A stretch of 6,844 nucleotides of DNA from Actinomycetes bacterium. Lineage in GTDB: Bacteria > Actinomycetota > Thermoleophilia > BMS3ABIN01. Shown here in pieces: positions 5,978-6,844 of this stretch (within the stretch, counting starts at the first letter, position 1; each line of letters begins with the position of its first letter). Under the pieces are notes generated by a model. The model was given only the letters and a program-made list of their open reading frames with translations. It was not told the origin of the DNA and did not search any database. Both the position numbers and the translations under genes were made by a program. Location: the NCBI GenBank assembly GCA_021790075.1, contig JAJYIN010000122.1, positions 1 through 6,844 on the forward strand. The letters run 5' to 3'.

Positions 5978-6844
5978 TTAGGCCTCCGTGGCGACCGCGC
6001 CGATCCGCTTGCGGCTCAGGACCAGATACGCCGCCGTGAGCGTCAGCGCCAGCGCGTTGATGATGATGAAATTATTGACCACAGCCAGGATACTGGCATT
6101 GTTCAGGTAAGAGAGCGCGAACACCGACACCGACGCCACGATGCCGATCAGCGAGACGAACATCTTCCTGAGAGCGATGGCGTAAACGAACAGCACGTTG
6201 AGCAGGGACGCCAGCAGGATAAAAAGCCCCACGCGGAACAGCAGCCCGGAGAACTCCAGGTACTTCGAGCCGATCAGCACCTTGACCACCGTTTCCGGCG
6301 AGACCAGGAACAGGATCAGGAAGAAGCCGTCCACCAGGATCGTCAACAGCAGCGCCTTCTGCAGGTTGCGCCTGTTCTGGCGCGCCGTGGCCGTCAGCTT
6401 GATCGACGGCAGCAGCACCGCCGAGATGGCGAAGGTGGAGAAGAAGATGATGCGGCCGATGACGGTGATGCCGCTGTACAGCCCCGCATCGGTCAACGAG
6501 AAGAAACGGCGCACAAGGATGACATCCGCCGAATAAAGCACGTTGATCGAGAACAGGGCGCAGAAGATGAGAGCGCCGTAGAGCAGGTCCTGCCGGACCA
6601 CGGGATCGCGGATAATGACCCGAAAATAATTCTCTCCCAGGTGGTCGATCAGCCGGAAGTTGGTATATGCCCGCCAGCTGACGAAGGCCAGCGACAGGAA
6701 GGTGGCCGCGATCAGGCCGAACAGCGCCCCGTCCACCCCCAGCCCCATCGCGATCAGCGGCAGCGCCAGCAGGATCTTGGCGCCGCCCGAGATCAGGTTA
6801 GCCAGCGAGATCTCCTTGAAGCGGCTCTGCGCCTGAAGCCAGGC
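5978..6844 (-). CDS. Wzx-like polysaccharide flippase, C-terminal part (5' end beyond the window)
   Basis: The open frame runs without a stop from the window edge (AWLQAQSRFKEIS...) to TAA at 5978-5980, giving 288 residues. Family members are usually about 420-480 residues, so about the first third is missing. About eight hydrophobic membrane segments are visible, for example around LLALPLIAMGLG, GALFGLIAATFLSLAF, LLYGALIFCALFSI, IIFFSTFAISAVLLP, ALLLTILVDGFFLILFLV, LLFRVGLFILLASLL and the tail ending YLVLSRKRIG. Short basic loops such as FRLIDHLGENYFR lie between them. This is the pattern of the MATE/MOP-type oligosaccharide flippases that carry lipid-linked repeat units across the inner membrane. 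The ATG at 6746-6748 lies inside a membrane segment and is not the real start. The gene ends 27 bases from the convergent glycosyltransferase; no terminator hairpin is seen between them. Confidence 0.88.
   Translation of the reverse strand, partial: AWLQAQSRFKEISLANLISGGAKILLALPLIAMGLGVDGALFGLIAATFLSLAFVSWRAYTNFRLIDHLGENYFRVIIRDPVVRQDLLYGALIFCALFSINVLYSADVILVRRFFSLTDAGLYSGITVIGRIIFFSTFAISAVLLPSIKLTATARQNRRNLQKALLLTILVDGFFLILFLVSPETVVKVLIGSKYLEFSGLLFRVGLFILLASLLNVLFVYAIALRKMFVSLIGIVASVSVFALSYLNNASILAVVNNFIIINALALTLTAAYLVLSRKRIGAVATEA

Noticed and set aside
1..6844. CRISPR arrays, riboswitches or tandem repeats
   Set aside because: No regularly spaced direct repeats and no recognisable riboswitch core were seen on either strand.

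Overview
The window looks like chromosomal DNA from a GC-rich bacterium, probably an anaerobe or facultative anaerobe with a sulfur- or redox-active lifestyle. The evidence is a complete tRNA-Gly with encoded CCA, canonical sigma70-type promoters and Shine-Dalgarno sites, a sulfur-type redox operon and a cell-surface polysaccharide block. The phylum cannot be fixed from the sequence. The key inference about the host is that it makes selenocysteine: one gene reads sensibly only if an in-frame UGA is decoded as Sec.

Layout. Positions 1-1190 form a visibly AT-richer accessory strip. It holds the start of an IS5-type transposase (1-57, minus), the IS end that cuts off a type III-like DNA methyltransferase (168-722, minus, truncated), and a small frameshifted gene with a good promoter (about 892-1202, plus). 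The strip abuts the 3' end of tRNA-Gly(CCC) at 1191-1266 (minus), a typical boundary for integrated DNA.

Positions 1496-3934 form a two-gene operon on the minus strand. A near-consensus promoter overlapped by a 26-bp palindrome drives an ArsR-type HTH-rhodanese fusion regulator. Next comes a 544-residue fusion of a thioredoxin/peroxiredoxin-like domain to a sulfide:quinone-oxidoreductase-like FAD enzyme. The UGA at 3011-3013 sits at the first Cys position of the thioredoxin CxxC motif (U-Q-G-C). A perfect 7-bp hairpin with a GGC loop follows at the distance expected for a bacterial SECIS. A naive gene call would start at an internal GTG and lose the whole redox centre. The inferred logic is that a sulfur or redox signal relieves the ArsR-rhodanese repressor, which then allows synthesis of a selenium-dependent sulfide, persulfide or thiol oxidoreductase.

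Positions 4029-6844 carry surface-glycan genes. A UDP-glucuronate decarboxylase-type SDR (4029-4979, minus) has an amber codon exactly at its catalytic YxxxK lysine. A divergent GT2 glycosyltransferase follows (5084-5950, plus), then the C-terminal two thirds of a Wzx-like flippase (5978-6844, minus) running off the window edge.
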